DNA of 64,000 bases from assembly GCF_000425345.1 (NCBI RefSeq), contig NZ_AUDG01000014.1, positions 1-64,000 on the forward strand. The letters are read 5' to 3'. The DNA comes from Rheinheimera baltica DSM 14885. GTDB taxonomy: Bacteria > Pseudomonadota > Gammaproteobacteria > Enterobacterales > Alteromonadaceae. Shown piece by piece: positions 7,583-16,456 of this stretch. How positions within the stretch are numbered: position 1 is the stretch's first letter; each line of letters starts with the position of its first letter. Below the pieces are notes generated by a model, which saw nothing but the letters and a program-made list of their open reading frames with translations, was not told the origin of the DNA and did no database searches. A program made the position numbers and the translations under genes.

Positions 7583-9790
7583 TCAGAAGTTGTAGTGTGC
7601 CGTTACGCTAACGTGCCGGCCTTCACCAGGGATAAAATGTCCACCGCCAAGCTGTTCAATGTAACGTTTATCGCTTAGGTTTATACCGTTTAACTGCATT
7701 CCAATTTTGTCTGTAAGCTGGTACGCCAGCATCAGGTCGTACGTGGTGTACCCCGCAGCGGTTTTACGGTTTGCTGACGAGCTATTGAAACGCTCTCCCA
7801 CATACTGCGCTCCTGCACCAAACGCCAGCTGATCGTTAAAATCATACCGGGTCCAAACACTGGCTGAGTGCTCAGGCGTTCCAGACAACGGCATACCAAT
7901 TTGGCTGGCATCATCGCCCTCGGCATGAGTAATTTCGCTGTCTTGATAAGTGTAAGCGGCAATCAGCGTCCAGTTCGGCTTAATATAACCCACTGCACTT
8001 AGCTCCAGCCCCTGTACCCGCTGTTCACCGTTTAAGGTATCAAAACTGCTCTGATCGCCAGAAAAATCCGGGTCATCAGTGCGGGCATGATTTTTTTCAG
8101 TACGAAATATTGCCGCACTGGCGAGCAGCCGACTGTCAAATAAATCCCACTTTGTACCAAACTCATAACTTAGTGTTTCTTCCGGCTCCAAGTCCACCAG
8201 ATTACTATTGCTGTTGGTCGACACGGTTAACCCCTCTGCTGACGGGTTAAAGGAGTTACCCAAAGCAAAGTAAATGCTGCCATTGCTGGCTGGTTTAAAC
8301 ACCAATCCTGCATTCCAGCTAAACACGCTATCGCGGGTGTCTGCTACTAAGGCAGCATCGGTGTAGCTATATTGGTAATCTGTTTCAAACTTGTCCCAGC
8401 GCCCACCCAAGGTTAATTCCCACTGCGGGGTTAACGTTAACGTATCAAACAAATACACCGCGATGTTCTTACCTTCAGCTTTGATACTGTTACCATCACG
8501 GCCATATTGGCCGGTAAACGGCACATGCGCGTCGGGGTGATACAAATCGACCAGTGACGGTGTACTGTCCAGATTATCGTCTACCAGATCGACCATGTTC
8601 CAGCGTTTGAAAGTTTCAGCTGCCCATTCAATACCGCTGACAACATTGTGCTTAACACCACCGGTTTGATATTCGCCAATCAGATCCAGCTGCACAGCCT
8701 GAAGCGAGTTTTTGCTGTCGCGGGTTTTCTCATCGCTTTGACGCACTTCGGTGCCGGTTTTTTGATTGTAGAAACGTGGCGCAGTTACCACCCCTTCACG
8801 TGCCACCGATCCTAACCGAGCCTGCATCCGCAATGTTGTTGTATCACTGATATCCTGCTCAAAACGGCCGGTTAATGACTGCGCGCTAATGTCTTCGTAA
8901 TCACGAAATACATTGCCATAAAAATTGTCAAAGCTAACCGGCGGCGCCTGATAAAGGTAATCTGTCAGTTCCGGCACCGCGGCCGGATCGGACACCCAAG
9001 GAATACCGTAGTCTGGCATATTGTCTTGTTTTTGGTATTCCGCATTCAGGCTAAAACGTTGGGCCGAGCCAATACCGGTAGCCAGTGACATCGCAGCAGC
9101 ATTTTTACTGTTGAACACGTTATCACGCCCGGCGACATCGGCATCATCAGTGAGTAAGTTAAGCCGCAACGCCGTGCTATCCCCCAGGGAAATATTGCTA
9201 TCTAGCGTAGCGCGGTAATCAGACTCCGAACCAATACGCAAGCTAACATCAGTAAACTGATCCAGCTTTGCAGTCTTCGACTGTAAATTGATACTGCCGC
9301 CAGTCGCACCTCGGCCAGATACTGCAGATCCCGGGCCTTTGGCCACTTCAATGCTTTCCAAATTGTAAGTATCGCGGCTGTAACCCGCGATATCGCGAAT
9401 ACCATCCACAAAAATATCCGTTGCAGCCTTGAAGCCTCGAATTGACATACTGTCACCACTAGGGGCACCACCTTCGCCAGCCGCCAGAGAAATACCAGAG
9501 ACATTACGCAAGGCATCACGCAGGCTATCAACAGCCCGATCTTTCATTACCGCTTGTGGAATGACCGTAATAGTTTTAGCCGTGTCTAATAAGGGCTGCG
9601 TAAATTTGATATTGGCCGATTGTTCAACTTTTACATCATCCTCAGTAGTCGTTTTCGCTTTCGCAACCGCCAACTCCTGAACGGCTGTTGTTTGCTGTGC
9701 AACGGCGTGGCCGGTCCAAACGGCACATGCAATTGTTACTGCTAACGCTAGTGGGGCTTTGTGAAAGGCATTATCCACAACTCGAGTCAT
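7583..9790 (-). CDS. fiu: TonB-dependent catecholate siderophore receptor, Fiu-like
   Basis: A 735-residue outer-membrane receptor with a signal peptide ending GHAVAQ. The plug domain (about residues 55-190) has FTQPLLDTAKTITVIPQAVM, LRDALRNVSGISLAAGEGG, SMSIRGF and the family block VAKGPGSAVSGRGATGGSINL. A 22-strand barrel follows, ending SVTAHYNF with C-terminal Phe. The plug wording is close to Fiu-type receptors for monomeric catechols and linear catecholates. The start is placed at the second Met (MTRVVDNAF), where GGAG lies 6 bases upstream; the Met four codons earlier has no ribosome site. A Fur box sits about 155 bases upstream, shared with the divergent TonB2 operon that would energise it. 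The gene symbol is a family-level assignment. Confidence 0.88.
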   Translation of the reverse strand: MTRVVDNAFHKAPLALAVTIACAVWTGHAVAQQTTAVQELAVAKAKTTTEDDVKVEQSANIKFTQPLLDTAKTITVIPQAVMKDRAVDSLRDALRNVSGISLAAGEGGAPSGDSMSIRGFKAATDIFVDGIRDIAGYSRDTYNLESIEVAKGPGSAVSGRGATGGSINLQSKTAKLDQFTDVSLRIGSESDYRATLDSNISLGDSTALRLNLLTDDADVAGRDNVFNSKNAAAMSLATGIGSAQRFSLNAEYQKQDNMPDYGIPWVSDPAAVPELTDYLYQAPPVSFDNFYGNVFRDYEDISAQSLTGRFEQDISDTTTLRMQARLGSVAREGVVTAPRFYNQKTGTEVRQSDEKTRDSKNSLQAVQLDLIGEYQTGGVKHNVVSGIEWAAETFKRWNMVDLVDDNLDSTPSLVDLYHPDAHVPFTGQYGRDGNSIKAEGKNIAVYLFDTLTLTPQWELTLGGRWDKFETDYQYSYTDAALVADTRDSVFSWNAGLVFKPASNGSIYFALGNSFNPSAEGLTVSTNSNSNLVDLEPEETLSYEFGTKWDLFDSRLLASAAIFRTEKNHARTDDPDFSGDQSSFDTLNGEQRVQGLELSAVGYIKPNWTLIAAYTYQDSEITHAEGDDASQIGMPLSGTPEHSASVWTRYDFNDQLAFGAGAQYVGERFNSSSANRKTAAGYTTYDLMLAYQLTDKIGMQLNGINLSDKRYIEQLGGGHFIPGEGRHVSVTAHYNF

Positions 9791-9945
9791 TTTCTGCTCC
9801 ATAGTATTGTCCGGCGCACTAGCAACTCATGGCTTAGCTATCAGCTATAACTATCAGCCATATACATCAGCTTTAACCATCAGTGCTGTAGTCTGCTGGA
9901 AATTAAAAATTCGGCCAAATGCTAGCACCACATAAAAGCAATGTA

Positions 9946-9964
9946 AATGATAATAGTTATCAGT
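9946..9964. promoter_or_regulatory. Fur box between the siderophore receptor and the TonB2 operon
   Basis: The 9-1-9 inverted repeat AATGATAAT-A-GTTATCAGT matches the GATAAT..ATTATC Fur pattern at 7 of 9 paired positions. It lies in the 245-base gap between divergent starts (9790 and 10036), so one site can iron-repress both the receptor and the TonB2 genes. Nothing else convincing is seen in this gap. Confidence 0.75.
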
Positions 9965-10035
9965 TGTATTTAATGTATTGATTTGCCATAATGCACTCAC
10001 CGTTAATGTTGTGAACTTCCAAATTTTGGCGAAGC

Positions 10036-10854
10036 ATGAAAAAACGATCTTTTCACTTCACTACTTTGATTTTAACGCTGGGTTGTATGGCGTTTTCTGC
10101 GTTGGTAAATGCCACTTCTGAGCAACCTTCTGCGCAGCAGCTTGACGCTTTGGTGCAGCAATGGCTGGCGCTTGAGCAACAGCAGTTAAACCAACAAAAA
10201 GACTGGCAACTACGCAAGCAAAGCCTGCAGCAGGGTATTAGTTTATTACAGGCTGAAATTAAACAATTACAGCAACTTCAAACGCAAAACACACAGCAAC
10301 ACAATGCTGTTGATGAGCAGCGAACGGCTCTGCTGGCACAGCAGCAGCAACTAGAACAACAGCAACAACAAGGCGCAGAGTTTATTGACACCTTGCTGTT
10401 GCAGGTAAGTAGCATGCAGTCTCAGTTACCACCACCATTGCAGCAGCTGTGGCAGCAAGAACTCGCTAGCTTGCCAGAGCAAGCTGAACCGTCAGTAACA
10501 TTGCAACGCGCACTACTACTGCTAAGCAAGCTGGCAGAATTTCAACACAGGCTAAGCCTGGATGAAATGACACTTACTACAGATCAAGGCCAGCCGGTTA
10601 GAGTTCGTCAATTGTATTTAGGCGCAAGCCAGGCTTGGTTTAGCAGTGCCGATGGCAGTTATGCCGGTATCGGCCTCCCTGACAGCAACGGCTGGCAATG
10701 GCAGTTCGACAGCAATATTGCTGGTGTGCACGTGCTACAGGCTATCGCTATGGTAGAAAAAAAGGTGCAAGCTGAGCTGATTAGTCTGCCAATACAGCTT
10801 TCTGTACAAACCGCTGCAAGTTCTGCCTCGGCAATGCAGGAGCCATTACCATGA
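10036..10854 (+). CDS. DUF3450 family periplasmic coiled-coil protein of the TonB2 system
   Basis: A 272-residue protein with signal peptide (about 1-26, ending SALVNA) and a long glutamine-rich coiled coil (about residues 30-125). A compact C-terminal part follows, with RVRQLYLGASQAWFSSADG and AGIGLPDSNGWQW, both typical of DUF3450. In Vibrio and Shewanella relatives this gene leads the TonB2 cluster (DUF3450, TtpC, ExbB2, ExbD2, TonB2, TPR), and the order here is the same. The stop overlaps the next start by four bases (ATGA). It probably works in the periplasm with TtpC, though its mechanism has not been established. The Fur box upstream makes iron repression likely. Confidence 0.85.
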   Translation: MKKRSFHFTTLILTLGCMAFSALVNATSEQPSAQQLDALVQQWLALEQQQLNQQKDWQLRKQSLQQGISLLQAEIKQLQQLQTQNTQQHNAVDEQRTALLAQQQQLEQQQQQGAEFIDTLLLQVSSMQSQLPPPLQQLWQQELASLPEQAEPSVTLQRALLLLSKLAEFQHRLSLDEMTLTTDQGQPVRVRQLYLGASQAWFSSADGSYAGIGLPDSNGWQWQFDSNIAGVHVLQAIAMVEKKVQAELISLPIQLSVQTAASSASAMQEPLP

Positions 10855-12161
10855 AGCCCAGCCACCAGGCGTACCCAATTGCACTACAATCATTAGCCGC
10901 TTTTTGGTTGCTGTTATTACCTGCATCAATGGCATTCGCGGCCGATGTGCAAACGTCGGTACTACAGGACATTAAACAGGCGCAGCAGGCATTAAAAGCC
11001 ATCGAGCAACAGATTAGCCAACAGCAACAGCAGTTGGTCACCCAATATCAAACCTTGCAACAACAAGTGCAGCAGTTACGCCATCAAACGGCAATATCGC
11101 GTCGTGCTGAAGATGAAAGCACATTAGGGCTTACGCAATTAACTGAAAGGCTGAAAAGCTGGCAAGATCAACAACAGTATCAGCAAAACCAACTGGCAAG
11201 TTTTATTCGTCAACATAAGTTAAGTGCCAGTAACAATACGCTTACCGCACAACTTAAAGCCGCAACCGGTTTTGCCAGCAGCCTGCAACGCAACCTTTAC
11301 CCGCAATGGCACACGCAGGATATTATTCAACAAAATGGTGAGCTGACGAAGGCGCAAGTACTTAGCGCCGGGCCAGTTAGCTGGTATTGGTTAGCACAGC
11401 AGCAACAAGGCGGCTTATTACAGCATCGTCAGGACACAACAGACACCTGGAGCGTTGCACTGCCGTTTACTGACAGCAGTTCGCTGGCACAACTACAGCA
11501 ACAGCAACGAGCAAAGCTACTGTTCGATCCTAGCCTGAGCAAAGCGTTGCTGCGCAGCAACCAAGATGAGTCAGCATTGCATCACATTAGTAAAGGCGGT
11601 ATCTGGGCGCTACCTATTCTGGTATTTGCCTTGGTTGCATTGGCCATTGCATTGCACAAAGCCTGGCAACTGTGGCGCCTACCCCCGGTGCACGTCGCTA
11701 AGTTGCCGCAAGCGCGTATGGCAAAGCACAGCGGTTATGCGCGGGAACTGGCCGCTTGCAGCGTAAGCTTTGCGATTGGTCAGCAGCGTGATGACGCACT
11801 ATTTGCTGTGCTGCAGCAGAGTAAACTGGCCCTTGAGGCCCGTCTTGGCGCCATAGCGGTAACAGCCGCCGTTGCCCCGTTACTTGGTTTGTTAGGTACG
11901 GTTAGTGGCATGATTGAAACCTTTAACATGATGACCTTGTTTGGTTCCGGCGACCCACAAGTGGTGTCTGGCGGTATTGCACAAGCATTAATTACCACCG
12001 AACTTGGGCTGGTAGTGGCAATACCCGCTTTGGTACTGCACGCGTTACTATCACGCCAAGCACGTCGCTATTATCACCAGTTGGAAGCACTGGCCCTAAG
12101 CTTATCACAAAGCGTTACCGGAGAAGCCGCACCAGGCTTCACTACGGAGCATGCCGCATGA
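10851..12161 (+). CDS. ttpC: TtpC-like MotA/TolQ/ExbB proton channel protein of the TonB2 system
   Basis: A 436-residue inner-membrane protein. A signal peptide (about 1-30, ending SMAFA) leads a periplasmic coiled-coil region (about 35-110) and a linker. The ExbB-like channel domain starts with a membrane segment near 247-268 (GIWALPILVFALVALAIAL). It includes the conserved pair of segments around 340-400, with VAPLLGLLGTVSGMI and GGIAQALITTELGLVVAIPA. TtpC is the fourth component needed by TonB2 systems in vibrios. It is translationally coupled on both sides by ATGA overlaps. Gln codons are very frequent, as in the whole operon. Assignment rests on domain layout plus gene order. Confidence 0.9.
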   Translation: MKPSHQAYPIALQSLAAFWLLLLPASMAFAADVQTSVLQDIKQAQQALKAIEQQISQQQQQLVTQYQTLQQQVQQLRHQTAISRRAEDESTLGLTQLTERLKSWQDQQQYQQNQLASFIRQHKLSASNNTLTAQLKAATGFASSLQRNLYPQWHTQDIIQQNGELTKAQVLSAGPVSWYWLAQQQQGGLLQHRQDTTDTWSVALPFTDSSSLAQLQQQQRAKLLFDPSLSKALLRSNQDESALHHISKGGIWALPILVFALVALAIALHKAWQLWRLPPVHVAKLPQARMAKHSGYARELAACSVSFAIGQQRDDALFAVLQQSKLALEARLGAIAVTAAVAPLLGLLGTVSGMIETFNMMTLFGSGDPQVVSGGIAQALITTELGLVVAIPALVLHALLSRQARRYYHQLEALALSLSQSVTGEAAPGFTTEHAA

Positions 12162-12559
12162 TCAACCTGCTACTGGACAATGTCGTGTGCTGGCTGATAC
12201 TAGCCGCCGCTTTGGGTAGTTATCAGCTGCTACTGCAGGAATGGTTACTACTGCGATCTGGACACTGGCAGCAATGTGGTCAATGGCAGCCATTTAACAC
12301 AGTCTTGATTGCCAGTATGCCACTGTGTGGCTTGCTGGGCACCATTATCGGCTTGTTAAGTGTATTCGCCAACCTGGCCTCTGGAAGCAATGGCGCGGCA
12401 GAACTTAGCAATGGTATTGGCCAAGCTCTTTTTACCACCCAATTGGGGTTGACCTGTGCTATACCCGCCTGGCTGTTGCAGTCGATGGTTAACAGCAAGC
12501 TGACACGTGCACGCGTTAACGACATGGCAGTGCAGGAGGCCGCATGCAGCAACGTTTAA
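12158..12559 (+). CDS. exbB2: ExbB2-like proton channel subunit
   Basis: A short (133 residue) ExbB/TolQ-family inner-membrane protein with three hydrophobic segments (about 8-26, 50-70, 95-115). The conserved core is CGLLGTIIGLLSVFANLA and GIGQALFTTQLGLTCAIPAWLL. It forms the pentameric proton channel that drives TonB. Its 133 residues are shorter than E. coli ExbB (244) but fit the short ExbB2 proteins of TonB2 loci. It overlaps ttpC by four bases and exbD2 by 16, consistent with tight co-translation. Confidence 0.9.
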   Translation: MINLLLDNVVCWLILAAALGSYQLLLQEWLLLRSGHWQQCGQWQPFNTVLIASMPLCGLLGTIIGLLSVFANLASGSNGAAELSNGIGQALFTTQLGLTCAIPAWLLQSMVNSKLTRARVNDMAVQEAACSNV

Positions 12560-12948
12560 GCCAACGAATTGAACAACAGCAGCAAACTATAGATATGTCA
12601 CCGCTGTTGGATGTGGTGTTTATTCTACTTATTTTCTTTATTGTCACCACGGTGTTTGTGCGTGAAACCGGGGTTGAAGTTGATAAACCACAGGCCGTAT
12701 CAGCCAACCAGCTACAGCAAATGGTCATTCTGCTGGCAATTACGGATCAGGGTAGTGTGTATTACGATAACAGCAATATCGGTGTGGCAGGTGTCAGACC
12801 TACGGTTGAACAATTGCTTCGCGAGCGCAGCCGCCCCGTGGTGTTGCAGGTTGATAAAAATGTATCAGCTGAACTGTTGGTCAGCGTGTTGGATGCGGCT
12901 AAACTCGCCGGTGCTCCCCAAGTTAGCCTGGCGACGGTAGCACAATAA
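12544..12948 (+). CDS. exbD2: ExbD2-like proton channel subunit
   Basis: A 134-residue protein with one N-terminal membrane helix, DMSPLLDVVFILLIFFIV. The Asp in LLDVV (residue 22) corresponds to the proton-carrying Asp25 of E. coli ExbD. The periplasmic domain includes VEVDKPQA, then VYYDNSNIG and VVLQVDKNVSAELLVSVLDAAKLAG, which is standard for the family. It pairs with the ExbB2 just upstream and the TonB one base downstream. The start lies within the end of exbB2, whose last codons provide an AGGAGG ribosome site (12534-12539). Confidence 0.92.
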   Translation: MQQRLSQRIEQQQQTIDMSPLLDVVFILLIFFIVTTVFVRETGVEVDKPQAVSANQLQQMVILLAITDQGSVYYDNSNIGVAGVRPTVEQLLRERSRPVVLQVDKNVSAELLVSVLDAAKLAGAPQVSLATVAQ

Positions 12949-12949
12949 T

Positions 12950-13579
12950 ATGCATTCACGCCTGCGCTTACTTGCATTCGCTTTAAGTTTACTTTTACTC
13001 GCTGCAGCACTGGGTATGATGTGGTACGCCCGCCAGTTTGAACCACAACAAGCGCAATTGCTGGTGCGGCCATTAGATGTCGCGATGTTGCCGTTACCGC
13101 CGCCACCTCCACCGCCCAGTCCGCCTCAACCCGTTACCCATGCCGCGGCGCTGGATGTAAAGATCAGTCACTCTGCTGCAGTGAAAATACCCACCCACCA
13201 GATCAAGGTGCCGCAGCCGAAACTCAGCATAAATGCACCGCAACCGCAGATAGAGCAGCTTCAGTGGCAATCACTGGATTTGCAGATCACCGCGTTTAGC
13301 TTAGCGCAATTAGACACCTTGCCTGTGTTGCAAACACCGTTAAACGTCACATTCCCCAGAAGCTTAACTCGCCAAGGTGTGACAAACGTGTTGGTAAAAC
13401 TCGACATTCTGATTAATGAGCAAGGCCGGCTTACGCTGCTTGATGTATTGGAAAACCCTTACCCTGAACTACGACCAGAAATAGAACGCCTTGTCCGCAA
13501 CAGTCGCTTTAGTATGCCAACCAAAGGCAATGCTGCGGTAAGTGCACGTTTTATCTGGCCAATAGAATTTAAACCCTGA
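12950..13579 (+). CDS. tonB2: TonB2-like energy transducer
   Basis: A 209-residue protein that carries the proton-motive signal from ExbB2/ExbD2 to outer-membrane receptors. One N-terminal anchor (about 4-27) is followed by a proline run (MLPLPPPPPPPSPPQP, about 45-60) that is short compared with TonB1. The C-terminal TonB domain (about 125-209) has the VLVKLDILINEQGRL and SRFSMPTKGN blocks, ending FIWPIEFKP. The gene follows exbD2 after a single base and its stop overlaps an ATG (TGATG) of the downstream frame. The local receptor at 7583-9790 is the obvious client, and the glycan-type receptor at 36678-39692 could be another. Confidence 0.9.
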   Translation: MHSRLRLLAFALSLLLLAAALGMMWYARQFEPQQAQLLVRPLDVAMLPLPPPPPPPSPPQPVTHAAALDVKISHSAAVKIPTHQIKVPQPKLSINAPQPQIEQLQWQSLDLQITAFSLAQLDTLPVLQTPLNVTFPRSLTRQGVTNVLVKLDILINEQGRLTLLDVLENPYPELRPEIERLVRNSRFSMPTKGNAAVSARFIWPIEFKP

Positions 13580-13596
13580 TGCGGAAGTGTGACGCG

Positions 13597-14952
13597 ATGA
13601 ACCCTTTGTTAAAAACAACCTTAGCCGGATTAATCTTGTTTAGTGGCGTCAGCACTGCCGATACCTTGCAGGTTAAGTTGGCGGATCCAACATGGCAGGT
13701 TGTGCTAAACAACAACGCCATTGCCCAGCGCACAACCGCCATTTCACCCACAGAGGCCAGTTTTGCCCGTCAGTTACAGCCGTTACTGCAGCAAAAAGAC
13801 TATAACGCCATTGCAGATTTATTTGCTAAGCGCCCAGAAGCGCAAGATAGTAGTGCGTTACAGGTATTACGTGGCCAGGTGCTGCTGTCATTACAACATT
13901 ACGAACAGGCCGCTACCGCATTGCAGGCGGCGTTGAGACAGCAGCCCGACCTGGCATTAGCGCATCAGGCTATTAGCTTAGTCTTTATGCAGCAACAACA
14001 GTATCAGAAAGCCAGGCCACATTTGGTTGCCGCGATTAATTTGGGCGTTGCCGATGCACAAACCTATGGCCAACTGGCCTTTATTAACTTGCAAGCATCA
14101 CAAGCCGCCAGCGCCATAGCAGGGTATCAGCAGGCCTTGTTACTTGAGCCCGATAATATGCAGTGGCAACAAGGCTTACTGTATGCGCTAATTCAAAGTC
14201 AGGCCTGGCCACAAGCTCAGGCTATGCTAGAGCAGTTACTGCAACAGCAGCCAGATAACAAAGCACTATGGCTGCAGCGCAGTCAGTTGGCTTTAAGCCA
14301 AGAGCACCAGCAACAAGCACTAGCAAGTATCGAAGTGGCGCTGCGCCTGGGTGAAACCGCTGCAGAAAACCTCTTGCTCGCAGCACAGTTACATTTTGCC
14401 AACGGTAGTGCCGAGCGTGGCGCCAGCCTGCTACAACAGGTTATCGTCAGCAACAAAGACAGTACTGCCTGGCACGCCCCCTTGGTGCAAGCAGCACGTT
14501 ATTTAAGCTATAAGCAACAATGGGCAGCTCTGCGACGCTTATTACAACAAGCTGAACTGCCTAAGCAGCAATTAACACCGCAACAGCAATCGCAACTTGA
14601 GCTGGTCAAGGCCGAACTGGCTAATGCAGATAACAAACCCAAGCTAGCTCTTAATGCATTGCAACAGGCCGTCGCACTGGATCCCTTAGCGGGTGATGCA
14701 CTGCTGGCATTGGCACTATGGTATGAAAATAAGAATAATGTTGAATTGGCTAGCCTCACTTACAGCCGTGCTGCCACCATTAAAGACGTGCAAATACCGG
14801 CGTTGCAGGCACAAGCACAGCTGGAAATAAACCGTCAGCAATATCAAGTGGCGCTGCAATTGTTGCAACAGGTGCAGCAACTGGCCCCACATCGGCAGGA
14901 CATTTTGGACAATATCCGTAGCCTACAGCAACTCGTTCGTCAGCAACGATAA
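13597..14952 (+). CDS. TPR-repeat periplasmic protein of the TonB2 system
   Basis: A 451-residue protein with signal peptide (MNPLLKTTLAGLILF..., cleaved near STA) followed by about ten tetratricopeptide-like helical pairs, e.g. LQVLRGQVLLSLQHYEQAATAL, ALAHQAISLVFMQQQQYQKA and LALAHQ-type repeats. A TPR protein closes TonB2 operons in Vibrio and Shewanella and is thought to assist the complex in the periplasm. I chose ATG 13597 because GGAAG lies 9 bases upstream and the signal peptide then starts cleanly. An earlier in-frame ATG at 13579 overlaps the tonB2 stop and could also be used through coupling. It is very Gln-rich. Confidence 0.8.
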   Translation: MNPLLKTTLAGLILFSGVSTADTLQVKLADPTWQVVLNNNAIAQRTTAISPTEASFARQLQPLLQQKDYNAIADLFAKRPEAQDSSALQVLRGQVLLSLQHYEQAATALQAALRQQPDLALAHQAISLVFMQQQQYQKARPHLVAAINLGVADAQTYGQLAFINLQASQAASAIAGYQQALLLEPDNMQWQQGLLYALIQSQAWPQAQAMLEQLLQQQPDNKALWLQRSQLALSQEHQQQALASIEVALRLGETAAENLLLAAQLHFANGSAERGASLLQQVIVSNKDSTAWHAPLVQAARYLSYKQQWAALRRLLQQAELPKQQLTPQQQSQLELVKAELANADNKPKLALNALQQAVALDPLAGDALLALALWYENKNNVELASLTYSRAATIKDVQIPALQAQAQLEINRQQYQVALQLLQQVQQLAPHRQDILDNIRSLQQLVRQQR

Positions 14953-14980
14953 ACCGATGCGGGTTTACCGGTTTTGCTGC
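14936..14980 (+). terminator. Terminator of the TonB2 operon
   Basis: AAACCG (14951-14956) pairs with CGGTTT (14969-14974), and the stem can be extended outward by GCAGCAA pairing with TTGCTGC across the stop codon. A run of T follows within the stem side. It is placed exactly at the end of the six-gene operon. Confidence 0.5.
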
Positions 14981-15077
14981 TTTTACCTCAGGGCAGAATG
15001 CAGTAAGGTAATTAGCATTCTTATAAAAGATACCTAAACAGGTATTTGACAGACTTCTTGCTGACTGAGTGACAAAC

Positions 15078-15782
15078 ATGACTGACTTTATTGAAATTTA
15101 CGACGATGCTTTATCAGCAGAGTTTTGCCAGCAACTTATTAAGACGTTTGATAGCAGTCCGCACACCACGCAAGGACGCACCGGTGGCGGCGTTGATTTG
15201 ACAAAGAAAAACAGTACCGACTTATACCTTTATCAGCATGCCGAATACCAGCCGTTGCTGCAGGTGATCTGGCAGGCAACCACGTATTATGCCGCAGAGT
15301 ATTTCAAAAAATACCATTTTGCGTTAATTGGCCCGGTTGGCTTAACCATAGCACACCCACAAACTGGCCAGCCAGTTGCCATTACCCAAGACAACTATGC
15401 TGAGCTGGGTGCAAATAAAGCAGTAGATTTTATGCGTACGCTTTATCGGTTAGGGCCAATACAAGCGCAGAAATACCAAGCAGGGGTTGGCAACTACGGT
15501 TATTGGCACAGCGAAGTTTACCCACAACAAGGCAGCACAGAGCCATTGCATCGCACATTACTATTTATGTTCTATTTAAATGATGTCGCTGAGGGCGGCC
15601 AGACCGAGTTTTATTATCAGCAAAAAAGCATTCAACCCAAAGCGGGCCGCATGGTGATTGCCCCAGGCTATTTTACGCATACACACCGCGGTTGCGTGCC
15701 TGTATCAAATGACAAATACATTCTTACCAGTTGGATATTATTTAACAGCGCAGAACAGATCTACGGCCCAGCTGTACGCTGA
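15078..15782 (+). CDS. 2OG-Fe(II) oxygenase, prolyl-4-hydroxylase-like fold
   Basis: A 234-residue cytoplasmic protein. The double-stranded beta-helix core is visible, with first metal residues His144-x-Glu146 (YWHSEVYP), LLFMFYLNDVAEGGQTEF (residues 161-178), KAGRMVIAPG, and the distal His203 with Arg204 (THTHRG). Most relatives have His-x-Asp; Glu here is uncommon but it can still hold iron. The N-terminus FIEIYDDALSAEFCQQLI resembles prolyl-hydroxylase-like proteins. I prefer ATG 15078; a GTG three codons earlier (15069) is possible, and neither has a strong ribosome site. It is flanked by the TonB2 terminator and by ElaA, with no operon partner. The substrate is unknown. Confidence 0.75.
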   Translation: MTDFIEIYDDALSAEFCQQLIKTFDSSPHTTQGRTGGGVDLTKKNSTDLYLYQHAEYQPLLQVIWQATTYYAAEYFKKYHFALIGPVGLTIAHPQTGQPVAITQDNYAELGANKAVDFMRTLYRLGPIQAQKYQAGVGNYGYWHSEVYPQQGSTEPLHRTLLFMFYLNDVAEGGQTEFYYQQKSIQPKAGRMVIAPGYFTHTHRGCVPVSNDKYILTSWILFNSAEQIYGPAVR

Positions 15783-15889
15783 CCATAATGCTAACCAATA
15801 AAACGCCTCTATTGCAGTACAAAGCGTTTTTTAGACAACGTGTAGGGCGATAGAACTAATACTGTGCGCCGGCTGCAAACGATTCAGTT

Positions 15890-15918
15890 AACAAAGCCGC
15901 ATACATCGCGGCTTTGTT
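15890..15918. terminator. Bidirectional terminator between the 2OG oxygenase and elaA
   Basis: AACAAAGCCGC (15890-15900) pairs perfectly with GCGGCTTTGTT (15908-15918) around a 7-base loop between convergent genes. The rest of the gap 15783-15889 shows nothing clear. Confidence 0.75.
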
Positions 15919-15921
15919 GGT

Positions 15922-16377
15922 TTATTGCACCGGTTTTATCATTTTCAAATGCGGAATATCATCTTCTAGGTAAGGTTCACTTGCCGGTTTAAAACCTAAA
16001 TCCTGATAAAATTGCTGTAAATAGCACTGGGCAGAAATGTGAATGTCGGTATCTGGCCATAGCTCCGATGCAACCGATAACGTTCTTTCAACCAATACTT
16101 GCCCCAGCCCTAAACGACGTGCCGTTTGCGATACACATACCCGCCCTACTCCAGGGAAGCCATCAAAACTTACACCCGGCGCCAACACGCGTGAATAAGC
16201 AATCACCTTGTCACCTTTCTTCAATATGATATGACGGGTTTCTGGGTGTAAATCTTTGTCATCCAATTCCGGATAAGGGCAATTCTGCTCCACTACAAAC
16301 ACATCTACCCGCAGCTGCAACAGCGAATACAAGGTTAACGTGTCCAGCTCGGCAAAGGTCTGCACTTGCCATTGCAT
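15922..16377 (-). CDS. elaA: GNAT-family N-acetyltransferase, ElaA-like
   Basis: A 151-residue cytoplasmic GNAT protein. Family landmarks are FAELDTLTLYSLLQLRVDVFVVEQNCPYPELDD in the N-terminal half (residues 7-39), VIAYSRVLAPG (residues 58-68), and the acetyl-CoA loop VSQTARRLGLGQVLVERTL (R-x-x-G-x-G/A type). This matches ElaA in length and order. The acceptor substrate is not known for ElaA itself. It is a single gene, convergent to the oxygenase and separated from the following cyclase gene by about 80 bases. Confidence 0.9.
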   Translation of the reverse strand: MQWQVQTFAELDTLTLYSLLQLRVDVFVVEQNCPYPELDDKDLHPETRHIILKKGDKVIAYSRVLAPGVSFDGFPGVGRVCVSQTARRLGLGQVLVERTLSVASELWPDTDIHISAQCYLQQFYQDLGFKPASEPYLEDDIPHLKMIKPVQ

Positions 16378-16456
16378 AGTTATTTATCCCTAATAGCCAA
16401 CTTTATCAGCACTATAACAGAGCCGGGCAAGGCTTCGCCAGAGGCGTGTTATTCAA

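Noticed and set aside
10100-14950. Dense CAG/CAA triplet runs as a repeat region or horizontally acquired segment
   Set aside because: The triplets are in frame and encode Gln-rich coiled coils and TPR helices of a conserved operon; similar Gln use appears in many genes of the window.
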